Assembly (NCBI RefSeq): GCF_016909495.1
Contig: NZ_JAFBFW010000003.1
Span: 744,001 to 808,000, forward strand
From: Pantoea coffeiphila
GTDB taxonomy: Bacteria > Pseudomonadota > Gammaproteobacteria > Enterobacterales > Enterobacteriaceae
DNA length: 64,000 bases
Direction: 5' to 3'
In this document: positions 1 to 9,443 of the stretch, piece after piece
Numbering within the stretch: position 1 is the stretch's first letter
How the letters are laid out: every line of letters begins with the position of its first letter
Translations under genes and position numbers: made by a program
The notes under the pieces: generated by a model
What the model was told of the DNA's origin: nothing
Seen by the model: only the letters and a program-made list of their open reading frames with translations
Database searches by the model: none

Positions 1-1
1 G

Positions 2-1108
2 ATGGCGTTGCTGGTTGGATGTTCGTCAAAACCGACCGATCGCGGTCAGCAGTATAAGGACGGTAAGCTGGATCAGCCGCTGGCTCTGGTCAACCAGCCC
101 AATGCCAAAGGACGCCCGGTTAACGGCAAAGACTTTGCCGACCAGGTTTCACAGATTCGCTCAACCTCTTCCGGCATGTATTCACGCCAGTCCGGCACCT
201 ACAGCGCGATTCAGAGCTGGCTGATGGCCGGTGGTGATACTCGCCAGCTGCGCCAGTTCGGCCTTGATGCCTATCAGATGGAAGGGGCAGATAACTACGG
301 CAACGTGCAGTTTACCGGCTATTACACGCCGGTCGTTCAGGCTCGTTATACGCGTCAGGGGGAATTCCAGTATCCTCTTTACCGTATGCCGCCGCGTGGC
401 AAGGGTAAGCTGCCCAGCCGGGCACAGATCTACAGTGGCGCGCTCGGGGATCGCTATATTGCGGCCTGGAGTAATTCGCTGATGGATAACTTTATTATGG
501 ATGTGCAGGGCAGCGGCTATGTTGACTACGGTGACGGCCGCCCGCTGATGTTCTTTGGCTATGGCGGCAAGAACGGTCACGCCTACCGCAGTATCGGCAA
601 GGTGCTGATCGATCGCGGTGAGGTGAAGCGTGAAGATATGTCGATGCAGGCCATCCGCCAGTGGGGCGAGGAACATAGCCCGGAACAGGTGCGAGAACTG
701 CTGGAGCAGAATCCTTCGTTTGTCTTCTTTAAGCCGGAAAATTTTGCACCAGTCCGCGGAGCCAGCGCCGTTCCGCTGATTGCGAAGGCCTCGGTGGCGG
801 CCGACCGTTCGCTGATCCCGCCGGGTACTGCACTGCTGGCTGAGATCCCGCTGCTGGACAACAACGGTAAGTTCACCGGAAAATATGAGATGCGTATGAT
901 GGTGTCGCTGGATGTCGGCGGCGCAATTAAAGGGCAGCATTTTGATATGTACCAGGGCATTGGCCCGGAAGCCGGACATATGGCGGGATGGTATAATCAC
1001 TATGGTCGCGTCTGGGTGCTGAAAGCCGCGCCGGGAACCGGTATGCCGCTGTTCTCTTCTGCCTCCACGCAAAATCGCACTCAGGGTTCGTTACTGGTTA
1101 GCCAGTAA
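2..1108 (+). CDS. mltA: Membrane-bound lytic murein transglycosylase A, 5' end cut off by window edge
   Basis: Cleaves the glycan strand of peptidoglycan to give 1,6-anhydro-muropeptides, anchored on the periplasmic face of the outer membrane. The reading frame is open to the window edge. The first visible codons encode a lipobox (LVGC), so the ATG at 2 lies inside the signal peptide and the true start is upstream. After the lipid-attached Cys the sequence follows E. coli MltA closely (CSSKPTDRGQQYKDGK). The C-terminal 3D domain with its conserved aspartates (DVGGAIKGQHFDMYQG) is intact. A strong intrinsic terminator follows, so it ends its transcription unit. Only the first part of the signal peptide is missing. 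Confidence 0.97.
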   Translation: MALLVGCSSKPTDRGQQYKDGKLDQPLALVNQPNAKGRPVNGKDFADQVSQIRSTSSGMYSRQSGTYSAIQSWLMAGGDTRQLRQFGLDAYQMEGADNYGNVQFTGYYTPVVQARYTRQGEFQYPLYRMPPRGKGKLPSRAQIYSGALGDRYIAAWSNSLMDNFIMDVQGSGYVDYGDGRPLMFFGYGGKNGHAYRSIGKVLIDRGEVKREDMSMQAIRQWGEEHSPEQVRELLEQNPSFVFFKPENFAPVRGASAVPLIAKASVAADRSLIPPGTALLAEIPLLDNNGKFTGKYEMRMMVSLDVGGAIKGQHFDMYQGIGPEAGHMAGWYNHYGRVWVLKAAPGTGMPLFSSASTQNRTQGSLLVSQ

Positions 1109-1116
1109 ACCCATCA

Positions 1117-1144
1117 CGGGCCGGATTGCCGGCCCGACGTTTTT
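1117..1144 (+). terminator. Rho-independent terminator after mltA
   Basis: Perfect 8-bp GC stem (CGGGCCGG / CCGGCCCG) with an ATTG loop, followed after three bases by a run of five T. It separates mltA from tcdA. Confidence 0.85.
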
Positions 1145-1159
1145 ATCGAGGATGAATAA

Positions 1160-1963
1160 ATGACTGCTTTATCTGACGCCTGGCTGCAACGTTTTGGCGG
1201 TACGGCGCGCCTGTACGGCCAGTCCGCGCTGCAGCTGTTTGCCGACGCCCATGTGTGCGTGGTCGGCATTGGTGGCGTTGGCTCCTGGGCGGCAGAAGCC
1301 CTGGCGCGTACCGGTATCGGCGCGATTACCCTGATTGATATGGATGATGTTTGCGTGACCAATACCAATCGTCAGATCCACGCGCTAAAGGATAATGTCG
1401 GTAAGGCAAAAACCGAGGTGATGGCGGAACGAATTCGGGAGATCAATCCGGAATGTCGAGTGACCTGCGTTGATGACTTTATTACCCCGGACAATACCGC
1501 AGCGTTGATGGGGCAGGGGTTTAGCTATGTGATTGATGCCATTGACAGCGTCAGGCCCAAAGCGGCGCTGCTGGCCTGGTGCCGCCGTAATAAAGTGCCG
1601 CTGGTGACCACCGGTGGCGCGGGTGGGCAGATCGATCCAACGCAGATCCAGGTTGCCGATCTGGCGAAAACCATTCAGGACCCGCTGGCGGCCAAGCTGC
1701 GTGAGCGGCTGAAAAGTGACTTTAATATCGTCAAAGGCAGTAAAGGCAAGCTTGGCATCGACTGTGTTTTTTCCACCGAGGCGCTGAAGTATCCACAGCC
1801 GGATGGTTCGGTCTGTGCCTCGCGCACCACCGCCGAGGGGCCAAAGCGTATGGACTGCTCCGCCGGGTTTGGTGCGGCGACGATGGTGACGGCCACTTTC
1901 GGCTTCGTTGCGGTCTCGCACGCGCTGAAAAAAATGATGGCGAAGGCCGAACGCGCGAAATAG
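1160..1963 (+). CDS. tcdA: tRNA threonylcarbamoyladenosine dehydratase TcdA (CsdL)
   Basis: ATP-dependent enzyme of the ThiF/E1 family that dehydrates t6A at position 37 of ANN-decoding tRNAs to the cyclic form ct6A. The 267 aa match the usual length. A Rossmann nucleotide-binding motif (VVGIGGVGSWAAEAL) lies near residues 35-50, followed by the family's DMDDV and TTGGAGGQIDPT segments. GAGGATG gives a good Shine-Dalgarno site before the ATG. It converges on csdE/csdA, whose cysteine desulfurase system is its known functional partner in E. coli; the same neighbourhood is conserved here. Confidence 0.97.
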   Translation: MTALSDAWLQRFGGTARLYGQSALQLFADAHVCVVGIGGVGSWAAEALARTGIGAITLIDMDDVCVTNTNRQIHALKDNVGKAKTEVMAERIREINPECRVTCVDDFITPDNTAALMGQGFSYVIDAIDSVRPKAALLAWCRRNKVPLVTTGGAGGQIDPTQIQVADLAKTIQDPLAAKLRERLKSDFNIVKGSKGKLGIDCVFSTEALKYPQPDGSVCASRTTAEGPKRMDCSAGFGAATMVTATFGFVAVSHALKKMMAKAERAK

Positions 1964-2048
1964 CGTGCCCGGCTCTATCGATCAGAGGGCGGGATGTTCC
2001 AAAGCCGATACTGTCCAACCCGATGACGCCGGAAAGCCCATTTTATCT

Positions 2049-2489
2049 TTATTCCTTCGCCGCGCCGATCGCTGCATCGGCCAGTGCCTGAAGCCCGGCA
2101 CTGCGTGAGGAACTGAGTTGATCTTTCAGTCCCAGCTGGCTGAACAGCTCAAGCGGATCGCTCTGCAACAGTTCTTGCTGAGTTTTTCCTTCCACGGCGG
2201 TAAGCAGTACCGCCAGCAAACCGCGCACGATCCTGCCTTCACTGTCGCCGTAAAAATGCAGCCTGCCGTCGGCCGCGCGCTGATGCCCCAGCCAGACGCG
2301 ATTTTCACAGCCGCTGAGTTCAATGCTGCTGGATTTCAGGGCTTCCGGCAGAGCAGGGAGCTGCTTGCCTAACAGAATCAGCTGACGGTAGCGATCTTCC
2401 CACTGTTTGAAGGCGGAGAACTGCTCAAGCAGGGAGGCGGCGGTAATCTGTGTGCCAAAAGGATGTGGCGCAAGTGTTTCTGTACTCAT
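2049..2489 (-). CDS. csdE: Sulfur acceptor protein CsdE
   Basis: SufE-family protein that takes persulfide sulfur from the desulfurase CsdA and passes it on, in E. coli towards TcdA. The 146 aa are the usual length. The acceptor cysteine is Cys61 in [10 protein letters not shown], at the same position as in E. coli. It lies 3 nt after the csdA stop on the same strand, so the two are cotranscribed and probably translationally coupled. Confidence 0.96.
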   Translation of the reverse strand: MSTETLAPHPFGTQITAASLLEQFSAFKQWEDRYRQLILLGKQLPALPEALKSSSIELSGCENRVWLGHQRAADGRLHFYGDSEGRIVRGLLAVLLTAVEGKTQQELLQSDPLELFSQLGLKDQLSSSRSAGLQALADAAIGAAKE

Positions 2490-2492
2490 TAA

Positions 2493-3698
2493 TCAGTCTG
2501 CCAGTAGTGTCAGGGCGGTGGTCATGGCCGCAGTCAGCGCGTCCACATCGGAAAGCGTATTATAGGGGGCAAATGAGGCGCGCAGTGTACCACTGACGCC
2601 CAGCGCCGCCAGTAAAGGCTGAGCACAGTGCTGGCCGGACCGCAGGGCAATGCCGCTTTCCGCCAGCAGAGTCACCACATCGCTGTGATGCACGCCAGCA
2701 ATATCAAAAGCCAGCAGGCTGGAACCGCTGCTGCGGAAGCTGCGAAAACCCGGCAGTGAAGCGAGCCGTGCTTCCGCTAAATCAGCCAGATCGCAGGACC
2801 AGCGCTCAGCCGCAGCAACATCAATGCCGTCCAGCCACTCCAGCGCCGCACTCAGGCCGACGACTCCGGCGACGTTTGGCGTGCCGGGTTCAAAACGCCA
2901 GGGCACGGCCTGCGGCGTAAAGCCGTCAAAGCTGACGGTAGTGAGCATTTTGCCGCCGCCCTGCCACGGGGACATCTCCGCCAGCAGGTCGGGTTTTCCG
3001 TACAGCGCACCGATGCCCATCGGGCCATACAGCTTATGGCCGGAAAACGCATAGAAATCAATATCAAGAGCCTGAATATCCGGCGGACAGTGAACGACGC
3101 CCTGTGCACCGTCGACCATCACTTTGGCGCCTGCCGCATGGGCGAGGGGAATGATTGTCGCCAGGTCCGGGCAGCCGCCGGTCACGTTCGACATCTGCCC
3201 GATGGCCAGCAGGCGAGTGCGCGGGCTAAGCAGTGCGGGAAGCTGCGCCATATCCGGCAGGCGGTCCGGGCCAATTGGCCACTTCACCACCTTAGCGCAG
3301 GTCTGCTCTGCCACCATCAGCCAGGGGACCAGGTTGGCATGATGCTCTGACTCGCTGACGAGGATCTCGTCTCCCGGTTGTAGCCGGGGGCGCAGATAGC
3401 TCTGGGCAACGAGGTTGATGGCTTCAGTGGTGCCTTTTGTCCAGATGATGCTGTTAGCGTCGGCTGCATTAAGCAGGCCAGCCACCAGGCCCCGCGCATT
3501 TTCGTAACGTTCGGTCAAACGCCGTGCTGCGGCAAACTGGCTGCGGTGGACGGTACCAGCGCTCAGGCGATAAAACTCTTCCGTTGCCGCAATAACCGCC
3601 TGGGGTTTCAGGGCAGTGGCGGCGCTGTCAAGGTAGCAGCCGGTTTCATTGAGCGCAGGAAACTGCTGGCGGAACTGCTGCGGGGTAAATGACTTCAT
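2493..3698 (-). CDS. csdA: Cysteine desulfurase CsdA
   Basis: PLP-dependent class V aminotransferase-fold enzyme that removes sulfur from cysteine (or cysteine sulfinate) and hands it to CsdE. Starting at MKSFTPQQF gives 401 aa, the E. coli length. Lys222 in FSGHKLYG is the PLP Schiff-base lysine and Cys358 in RSGQHCAQP the persulfide cysteine; both are at E. coli positions. The reading frame stays open 12 codons upstream to 3734, but GAGGAG lies just before the ATG at 3698, which decides that start. First gene of csdA-csdE. Confidence 0.96.
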   Translation of the reverse strand: MKSFTPQQFRQQFPALNETGCYLDSAATALKPQAVIAATEEFYRLSAGTVHRSQFAAARRLTERYENARGLVAGLLNAADANSIIWTKGTTEAINLVAQSYLRPRLQPGDEILVSESEHHANLVPWLMVAEQTCAKVVKWPIGPDRLPDMAQLPALLSPRTRLLAIGQMSNVTGGCPDLATIIPLAHAAGAKVMVDGAQGVVHCPPDIQALDIDFYAFSGHKLYGPMGIGALYGKPDLLAEMSPWQGGGKMLTTVSFDGFTPQAVPWRFEPGTPNVAGVVGLSAALEWLDGIDVAAAERWSCDLADLAEARLASLPGFRSFRSSGSSLLAFDIAGVHHSDVVTLLAESGIALRSGQHCAQPLLAALGVSGTLRASFAPYNTLSDVDALTAAMTTALTLLAD

Positions 3699-3922
3699 AC
3701 ACTCCTCATTAACCCTGCGGGTTAGTGGATTCAATTAGGATAAGGCTTAAAAAATCGCGGTTTCCTGGCAAAGATGAAAAAGCGGGTTATGCTGAATATT
3801 GCATGCTTTAAGCTATTACCCGCATAAGAGAACCGTCTTGTCAGTTTTTTTTATCGTCATTTGTCGGTTTACAAGTCGTTCTGCGGGTAGTTTTTCGCAT
3901 TACTATCTGCAAGGAGATAAAG

Positions 3923-4147
3923 ATGAAAAAATTAGCCGCAGTTCTGGTCGCAGGTGCAATGGCGTTTACTCTGGCAGCCTGTTCAAGCAACTATGTGATG
4001 CATACTAATGACGGACGCACGATTGTTGCTGAGGGTAAACCCTCGGTCGATAACGATACCGGTATGATCAGCTACAAAGATGCTAATGGCAACAAGCAGC
4101 AGATTAACCGTTCCGATGTGAAAGAGATGGCTGAGATGGGGCAGTAA
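3923..4147 (+). CDS. ygdI: Small outer-membrane-type lipoprotein YgdI (DUF903)
   Basis: A 74-aa lipoprotein of the YgdI/YgdR family; its molecular role is not established. A basic N-terminus and hydrophobic stretch lead to a lipobox LAAC with Cys20 as the lipid-attached residue. The rest is a single DUF903 domain (YVMHTNDGRTIV...KQQINRSDVKEM). AAGGAG precedes the ATG. Its position between csdA and gcvA is the same as E. coli ygdI, which favours ygdI over the paralogue ygdR. The opposing GcvB terminator lies just downstream. Confidence 0.93.
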   Translation: MKKLAAVLVAGAMAFTLAACSSNYVMHTNDGRTIVAEGKPSVDNDTGMISYKDANGNKQQINRSDVKEMAEMGQ

Positions 4148-4161
4148 TTTTTGCCCTGCAA

Positions 4162-4368
4162 TAAAAAAAGCACCGCAATTTGCGGTGCTGTAAAAATCAC
4201 TATGGACAGACAGGGTAAATCTACAGGAATAAACGGTAGCGGAGCTACCAGACCTTAAAATAGTCAGGTCAATTGCAAACACAACATCACGACCACAAGC
4301 CAAAAGCCCTCAAAATTCAGCGTGTTAACGCGAAACTCCAAAACACTTTTCGTTCCGGCTCAGGAAGT
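4162..4368 (-). ncRNA. gcvB: GcvB small regulatory RNA
   Basis: Hfq-dependent trans-acting RNA that represses many amino-acid and peptide transport mRNAs. Read on the minus strand it begins ACUUCCUGAGCCGG, as in E. coli. It contains the GU-rich seed region R1 (GUGAUGUUGUGUUUGC), the conserved block UUUACCCUGUCUGUCC, and ends with the hairpin AGCACCGC / GCGGUGCU followed by seven U. It is divergent from gcvA, exactly as in E. coli, where GcvA/GcvR and glycine control it. R1 looks one GUU-type unit shorter than the E. coli copy as I remember it. The 5' end is placed by homology and by the promoter spacing. Confidence 0.95.
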
Positions 4369-4374
4369 GCGGCA

Positions 4375-4403
4375 ACTATAGGTATTTGCTGGTAGTTCCT
4401 CAA
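4375..4403 (-). promoter_or_regulatory. gcvB promoter
   Basis: On the minus strand, -35 TTGAGG (4398-4403) and -10 TATAGT (4375-4380) are separated by 17 bp. The -10 ends 7 bp before the inferred GcvB 5' end at 4368. This is a good sigma-70 match. GcvA is expected to bind nearby by analogy with E. coli. Confidence 0.75.
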
Positions 4404-4418
4404 CGGACAAATTATAAT
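4386..4418 (+). promoter_or_regulatory. Candidate gcvA promoter, overlapping the gcvB promoter
   Basis: A perfect -10 TATAAT lies at 4413-4418 on the plus strand, about 80 bp before the gcvA ATG. The best -35-like hexamer (TTGCTG, 4386-4391) has a long 21-bp spacer, so only the -10 is convincing. The overlap with the gcvB promoter fits the known shared gcvA/gcvB control region. Confidence 0.5.
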
Positions 4419-4497
4419 GTCTCGGATAAAAAAAACTAATACGTTACTCTGTGTTGCAAAGTAACTTCAGGCTGTGAATCAAAAGTGCCCATCTACC

Positions 4498-5415
4498 ATG
4501 TCTAAACGTTTACCACCGCTTAATGCGTTGCGTGTTTTTGACGCTGCCGCGCGTCATCTCAGCTTCACCAAAGCCGCAGAAGAACTGTTTGTTACCCAGG
4601 CCGCCGTTAGCCATCAAATTAAGTCTTTAGAGGACTTTCTTGGCCTGAAGCTGTTCCGCCGCCGTAACCGTTCGCTGCTGCTGACCGAAGAAGGGCAGAG
4701 CTATTACCTCGATATTAAAGAAATTTTTACCGCACTGAATGATGCCACCCGCAAGCTTCAGGCGCGCAGTGCCAAAGGTGCATTAACCGTCAGCCTGTTA
4801 CCGAGTTTCGCCATTCAGTGGCTGGTTCCGAGGCTGACCAGCTTTAACTCAGCTTATCCGGGGATTGATGTGCGTATCCAGGCGGTGGACCGTGATGAAG
4901 AGAAACTGGCCGACGATGTTGATGTGGCGATTTTCTACGGTCGCGGCAATTGGCCTGGGCTGCGGGTGGAAAAACTGTATGCGGAGTATCTGCTGCCGGT
5001 GTGTTCACCGCAGCTGTTAACCGGTGAACATCCGCTGACGTCACCCGCCGTACTGAGCAATCACACACTGCTGCACGATGCCTCGCGTCGGGACTGGCAG
5101 GCCTACACGCGGCAGCTGGGGCTGAATGCCATTAACGTGCAGCAGGGGCCGATTTTCAGTCACAGCGCCATGGTGCTTCAGGCCGCTATTCATGGGCAGG
5201 GTGTAGCGCTGGCGAATAACGTGATGGCGCAGAGTGAAATTGAAGCGGGTCGCCTGGTTTGCCCGTTTAACGATGTGTTAGTCAGTAAAAATGCTTTTTA
5301 TCTGGTTTGTCATGACAGTCAGGCAGAACTGGGTAAAATAGCCGCCTTCCGGCAATGGATACTGGCGAAAGCGGCGAGCGAACAGGAAAAATTTCGTTTT
5401 CGCTATGAGCAATAA
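4498..5415 (+). CDS. gcvA: Glycine cleavage system transcriptional regulator GcvA
   Basis: LysR-type regulator that activates or represses the gcvTHP glycine-cleavage operon and activates gcvB. The 305 aa starting MSKRLPPLNALRVFDA are nearly identical to E. coli GcvA through the N-terminal winged helix-turn-helix (about residues 5-65) and the periplasmic-binding-protein-like effector domain. An upstream GTG at 4474 is in frame, but homology and the ATG favour 4498. Divergent from gcvB, which it controls in E. coli. Confidence 0.97.
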   Translation: MSKRLPPLNALRVFDAAARHLSFTKAAEELFVTQAAVSHQIKSLEDFLGLKLFRRRNRSLLLTEEGQSYYLDIKEIFTALNDATRKLQARSAKGALTVSLLPSFAIQWLVPRLTSFNSAYPGIDVRIQAVDRDEEKLADDVDVAIFYGRGNWPGLRVEKLYAEYLLPVCSPQLLTGEHPLTSPAVLSNHTLLHDASRRDWQAYTRQLGLNAINVQQGPIFSHSAMVLQAAIHGQGVALANNVMAQSEIEAGRLVCPFNDVLVSKNAFYLVCHDSQAELGKIAAFRQWILAKAASEQEKFRFRYEQ

Positions 5416-5463
5416 GCAGCCAGAACGCGGCAATCACCGCAGGTTTGAGTGAGGAACTACCGA

Positions 5464-5859
5464 ATGTCCAGTCGTGCAATGCTGATCTTTTCAGCGATTA
5501 GTGGCCTCTTTTTCGTCGCGCTTGGGGCGTTTGGTTCCCACGTATTAAGTAAGTCCCTGGGGGCGATAGAGATGTCATGGATGAAGACCGGCCTGGAGTA
5601 CCAGGCGTTTCATACCCTGGCAATACTCGGTATGGGTGCTGCGATGCTGCGCCGTGCCAATATCTGGTTCTACTGGAGCAGTGCATTTTTGGCGCTGGGC
5701 ACGGTGCTGTTCAGCGGCAGCCTGTATTGCCTGGCGCTGTCACACCTGAAGGTCTGGGTATACGTTACACCGATTGGCGGCACCTGCTTCCTGATCGGTT
5801 GGATTTTGATGTTGATTGGCGCACTGCGTCTTAACAAAAAGGCAGAACGCCATGAATAA
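5464..5859 (+). CDS. ygdD: Inner-membrane protein YgdD (DUF423)
   Basis: Small inner-membrane protein of the DUF423 family, function unknown. The 131 aa from MSSRAML match E. coli YgdD in length. Four hydrophobic segments are visible at roughly residues 6-25, 46-63, 68-90 and 98-122, with a basic C-terminal tail. GAGG precedes the ATG at 5464. Its last 8 nt overlap the rlmM start, a conserved arrangement that suggests translational coupling. Confidence 0.93.
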   Translation: MSSRAMLIFSAISGLFFVALGAFGSHVLSKSLGAIEMSWMKTGLEYQAFHTLAILGMGAAMLRRANIWFYWSSAFLALGTVLFSGSLYCLALSHLKVWVYVTPIGGTCFLIGWILMLIGALRLNKKAERHE

Positions 5860-6952
5860 AGTTTTACTCTATTGCCGTCAGGGTTTTGAGAAAGAGTGTG
5901 CCGCGGAAATCACGGCAAAGGCCGCCGAGCGGGAAGTGTATGGCTTCGCCCGGGTGAAAGAAGATTCCGCTTATGTGCTGTTTGAGTGCTATCAGCAGGG
6001 TGAAGCGGAAAAGCTGATTAACGAGCTGCAGTTCAGCCAGCTGATTTTTGCTCGCCAGATGATTGTGGTGGGTGAGCTGCTGCGTGATTTACCGCAGGAA
6101 GATCGCATCACTCCGGTGGTTGGCATGCTGACCGGTGCGGTGGAAAAAGGCGGGGATTTGCGGGTCGAGGTGCCGGATACCAACGCCAGTAAAGAGCTGC
6201 TGAAGTTCTGCCGTAAGTTCACCGTACCGCTGCGTGCCAGCCTTCGTAAGGCCGGTGTACTCCTGAACTACGAGAGCGCTAAGCGCCCGGTGGTGCATGT
6301 GTTCTTTATTGCGCCGGGCTATTGCTACGTTGGTTACTCGCTGTCGCATAACAACTCACCGTTCTTTATGGGCATTCCGCGCCTTAAGTTCCCTTCGGAT
6401 GCGCCAAGCCGTTCTACCCTGAAGCTGGAAGAAGCCTTCCACGTCTTTATTCCTGCCGATGAATGGGATGAGCGCCTGGCCAGCGGGATGTGGGCGGTCG
6501 ATCTGGGCGCTTGCCCGGGCGGCTGGACCTATCAGCTGGTGAAGCGCAGCATGATGGTGAATGCGGTGGATAACGGTCCGATGGCACCGAGCCTGATGGA
6601 TACCGGGCAGGTTTTCCACCAGCGAGAGGACGGTTTCAAGTACCGTCCAACTCGTAACAATAACTACTGGCTGGTCTGTGACATGGTAGAGAAACCGGTG
6701 CGCGTGGCCAATCTGATGGTTGACTGGCTGTTGAACGGCTGGTGCCGGGAAGCCATTTTCAATCTCAAGCTGCCGATGAAAAAGCGCTATGAAGAAGTCT
6801 CGCAGAATCTGGCGATGATTGAAGAAAAGCTGAAGGCTGAAGGGATCAATGCCCAGATTCAGGCACGCCAGCTGTATCACGATCGTGAAGAGGTGACGGT
6901 GCATATTCGTCGTATCTGGAGCGCCATTCCGGGCCGCCGTGACGAGCGCTGA
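5852..6952 (+). CDS. rlmM: 23S rRNA 2'-O-ribose methyltransferase RlmM (C2498)
   Basis: Methylates the 2'-OH of C2498 in 23S rRNA using S-adenosylmethionine. 366 aa, same length as E. coli RlmM. An N-terminal THUMP-type RNA-binding half is followed by a Rossmann-like methyltransferase half. The SAM-binding segment [14 protein letters not shown] begins at residue 216. The start at [16 protein letters not shown] overlaps ygdD by 8 nt. It converges on xni. Confidence 0.97.
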   Translation: MNKVLLYCRQGFEKECAAEITAKAAEREVYGFARVKEDSAYVLFECYQQGEAEKLINELQFSQLIFARQMIVVGELLRDLPQEDRITPVVGMLTGAVEKGGDLRVEVPDTNASKELLKFCRKFTVPLRASLRKAGVLLNYESAKRPVVHVFFIAPGYCYVGYSLSHNNSPFFMGIPRLKFPSDAPSRSTLKLEEAFHVFIPADEWDERLASGMWAVDLGACPGGWTYQLVKRSMMVNAVDNGPMAPSLMDTGQVFHQREDGFKYRPTRNNNYWLVCDMVEKPVRVANLMVDWLLNGWCREAIFNLKLPMKKRYEEVSQNLAMIEEKLKAEGINAQIQARQLYHDREEVTVHIRRIWSAIPGRRDER

Positions 6953-6985
6953 TTGATTTTATAGCCTGAGCCATCGTGTCGAATT

Positions 6986-7011
6986 TGCCTGCCGTAACGT
7001 TACGGCAGGCA
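6986..7011. other. Perfect 26-bp palindrome between convergent rlmM and xni
   Basis: Both 13-bp arms (TGCCTGCCGTAAC / GTTACGGCAGGCA) are exact with no spacer. There is no T run on either side, so it is a hairpin that could contribute to termination or protect 3' ends, but it is not a classical intrinsic terminator. Confidence 0.6.
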
Positions 7012-7111
7012 TTGAGTTTACGCGTCTCAAACGTGCATAACTCAGGATCGCAGCTGTTTCAGGACAAATGCTTTTCGGTGCGTTTGCAGCCAACCAGCTG
7101 TAAGCCAGCGC

Positions 7112-7873
7112 TTAACTTCTGACGGGTAGCCTTAGCTCCTTCAGGTTACCTTCCAGCTGCAAATCGGTTCTCAGCGTGGCCACCTGCTTGCAAATCCCGG
7201 CCATCTCCTGATGCTCAATCAATTTATTACGCCACTTATCGGGCACGGCATCAATCTGCCGATAGATCTCTGCCAGGCTGCCGAACTGCTGTAGCAGCTG
7301 TGTCGCACTTTTCCCGCCGATCCCGGCTACGCCCGGAATTTTACTGCTGCCGATCCCTGCCAGCCCCCAGTAGTCGGTAAGTTGCGCAGGAGCCACGCCA
7401 AACTCGGCGGCAATAAACGGCACGTCCAGCCAGCGTTTCTGGAAGTAGTCACGGATCATGATCTGCGGTGCCAGCAGCTGGCAGTAGCCTTTATCAGTAG
7501 AAACAATCGTTGCCTGGTGACCGGCGGAGGCAATTTTGCTGGCCAGCGTGGCGGCAAGATCGTCGGCTTCATCTCCGGCAGAGTGCCAGCTGGCAATGCC
7601 CACGCTGGCAAACGCGGCCCGCAGTAGCGGCATCTCATCACGCAGTGAATCAGGCATCGGCGAACGCCCGGCTTTGTAATCCGGCAGCAGTTGATGCCGC
7701 CAGCTTTCCTGACGATCTTCATCGTCAAACACCGCTACGGCGTGGGTAGGTTGACTGTGCAGCAGCAGTTGGCGAACCGCATTCAGGCAGGCGTCCTGGC
7801 AGGGCGATCCCTGAACCGCGTGAATGCGCCGAATCAAGTTCAGCGCATCGATAATTAACAGGTGAACAGACAT
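7112..7873 (-). CDS. xni: Flap endonuclease-like protein Xni (ExoIX)
   Basis: 5'-3' exonuclease/flap endonuclease-fold protein related to the DNA polymerase I N-terminal domain. 253 aa from ATG 7873 ([16 protein letters not shown]). Acidic metal-site residues are visible in [15 protein letters not shown] and [12 protein letters not shown] helix-hairpin-helix DNA-binding segment ([16 protein letters not shown]) lies near residues 180-200. As in E. coli Xni it is shorter than Pol I N-terminal domains and lacks part of the second metal site (family knowledge). An in-frame TTG two codons upstream is less likely as the start. Confidence 0.95.
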   Translation of the reverse strand: MSVHLLIIDALNLIRRIHAVQGSPCQDACLNAVRQLLLHSQPTHAVAVFDDEDRQESWRHQLLPDYKAGRSPMPDSLRDEMPLLRAAFASVGIASWHSAGDEADDLAATLASKIASAGHQATIVSTDKGYCQLLAPQIMIRDYFQKRWLDVPFIAAEFGVAPAQLTDYWGLAGIGSSKIPGVAGIGGKSATQLLQQFGSLAEIYRQIDAVPDKWRNKLIEHQEMAGICKQVATLRTDLQLEGNLKELRLPVRS

Positions 7874-7886
7874 AAACAAGAGTCCT

Positions 7887-7906
7887 GAGCGGCCCGCGGG
7901 CCGCTC
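7887..7906. other. Perfect 20-bp GC palindrome in the ppnN-xni gap
   Basis: Arms GAGCGGCCCG / CGGGCCGCTC with no spacer, between the ppnN stop and the xni start on the minus strand. It abuts the only candidate xni ribosome-binding sequence (AGGACT). It has no T tract. It may trim or stabilise the ppnN 3' end or limit xni translation; the role is inference. Confidence 0.5.
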
Positions 7907-7912
7907 GCAGGG

Positions 7913-9277
7913 TTACTTAATGATTTCGTAGCAGGGGACATAGGCGCTGCCCGGTAGCTTCATGCGCTGCTGGGCAACGAAGCCCTGCAGTAGTTCGTCC
8001 ATACGGTGCATAAGCTGCGGGTCGCCGTGCAGTTTATACGGGCCGTTCTCTTTAATCGCGCGAATCCCAACATCCTTGACGTTGCCCGCAACAATACCGG
8101 AAAAAGCCCGGCGCAGTGCGGCCGCAAGCTGCTCTGCGGGCTGATCGGGATAGAGGTTCAGGTTAGCCATGTTTTCATGGCTGGGCACGAACGGGATCTG
8201 AAGATCTGGTGCAATGCGCAGCGCCCAGTTAAAGCTGTAGGCATCACCGGTTTCACGACGATACTCTTTCACCTTTGGCATTGCTTTTTTCATTTGTCGT
8301 GCAACTTCAGCCGCATCATCAATGATGATGCTGTAGTGCTTGCGCGCCTGCTCGCCCAGCGTGGTGACGATAAATTCATCCAGCACGCGGAAGTAATCTG
8401 CGCTCTCTTTAGGCCCGGTCAGGATCAGCGGCAGCACCTGATCGTGGTTGTGCGGATTCATCAGAATACCCAGCAGGTAAAGCAGCTCTTCCGCCGTTCC
8501 TACCCCGCCCGGGAAGATCAGGATACCGTGCGCGATACGGACAAACGCTTCCAGGCGTTTCTCGATATCCGGCATAATAATCAGCTCGTTAACCAGCGGG
8601 TTTGGCGGCTCGGCGGCAATAATTGACGGCTCGGTCATGCCGATAAAGCGGCCTTCTTTGTAACGCTGCTGCGCATGGCCGACCGCGGCGCCCTTCATTG
8701 GCGCTTCCATTACGCCAGGTCCGCAGCCGGTACAGATATTTAACTCGCGCAGGCCAAGCTGCGCACCGACGCTGCGGCAGTACTGATATTCTATGGGGTT
8801 GATTGAATGGCCGCCCCAGCACACCACGGTATTTGGCTCTTCGCCCACATGCAGCGCACGTGCGTTGCGCAGAATCGAGAATACCAGGTTAGTGATATGC
8901 ACCGAGTCGTCGGTGTTCAGCTGCTGTAAACGCCCGGCATTATCAATTTGTCCGTTAACGAAAAGAATATCGCGCAGGACGGCAAACAGGTTGGCCTGTA
9001 GCGCACGAATCAGGCGTCCGTCAACGAAGGCATCTTCAGGGGGATTAATCAGTTCAAGCTTTACGCCGCGTTCACGGCGCAGTACGTTGATATCGAAACT
9101 TTCAAAACGGGAGAGTAGCTCCTGGCTGCTATCGGTCTGGCTTCCGGAGTTAAGTACGGCAAGAGAGCAGTTACGGAACAGCTGGTAGAGATCGCTGCTG
9201 GCCGTGCGCTTCAGCATATCGACTTCCAGTTGGGAAAGCAGGTCCATTGAGCCGAGTGGGCTGATTTGTGTAATCAA
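7913..9277 (-). CDS. ppnN: Nucleotide 5'-monophosphate nucleosidase PpnN (YgdH)
   Basis: Hydrolyses purine and pyrimidine nucleotide monophosphates to base plus ribose 5-phosphate; in E. coli it is activated by (p)ppGpp, which relA in this window makes. 454 aa, identical to E. coli length. The LOG/lysine-decarboxylase-like signature [15 protein letters not shown] lies near residues 255-270. The flanking N- and C-terminal extensions typical of PpnN are present (start [16 protein letters not shown]). Confidence 0.96.
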   Translation of the reverse strand: MITQISPLGSMDLLSQLEVDMLKRTASSDLYQLFRNCSLAVLNSGSQTDSSQELLSRFESFDINVLRRERGVKLELINPPEDAFVDGRLIRALQANLFAVLRDILFVNGQIDNAGRLQQLNTDDSVHITNLVFSILRNARALHVGEEPNTVVCWGGHSINPIEYQYCRSVGAQLGLRELNICTGCGPGVMEAPMKGAAVGHAQQRYKEGRFIGMTEPSIIAAEPPNPLVNELIIMPDIEKRLEAFVRIAHGILIFPGGVGTAEELLYLLGILMNPHNHDQVLPLILTGPKESADYFRVLDEFIVTTLGEQARKHYSIIIDDAAEVARQMKKAMPKVKEYRRETGDAYSFNWALRIAPDLQIPFVPSHENMANLNLYPDQPAEQLAAALRRAFSGIVAGNVKDVGIRAIKENGPYKLHGDPQLMHRMDELLQGFVAQQRMKLPGSAYVPCYEIIK

Positions 9278-9443
9278 TTGAACTCCTTTACACCCGCCAG
9301 GGTGAGCGGTAACTCCACGGCAGCCGCGACAGGATACATCACGGCCACCCTGGTCATAATCCTGGGCAGCTAAGCTGCTGCCTCCCTTCAGATTAGCCCT
9401 GTCTGATGATGTTTAACAACAGGATACGTGCTCAACTTCACAA

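Noticed and set aside
3799..4008. 69-aa frame overlapping ygdI
   Set aside because: Out of frame with the clear ygdI lipoprotein and lacks a start signal.
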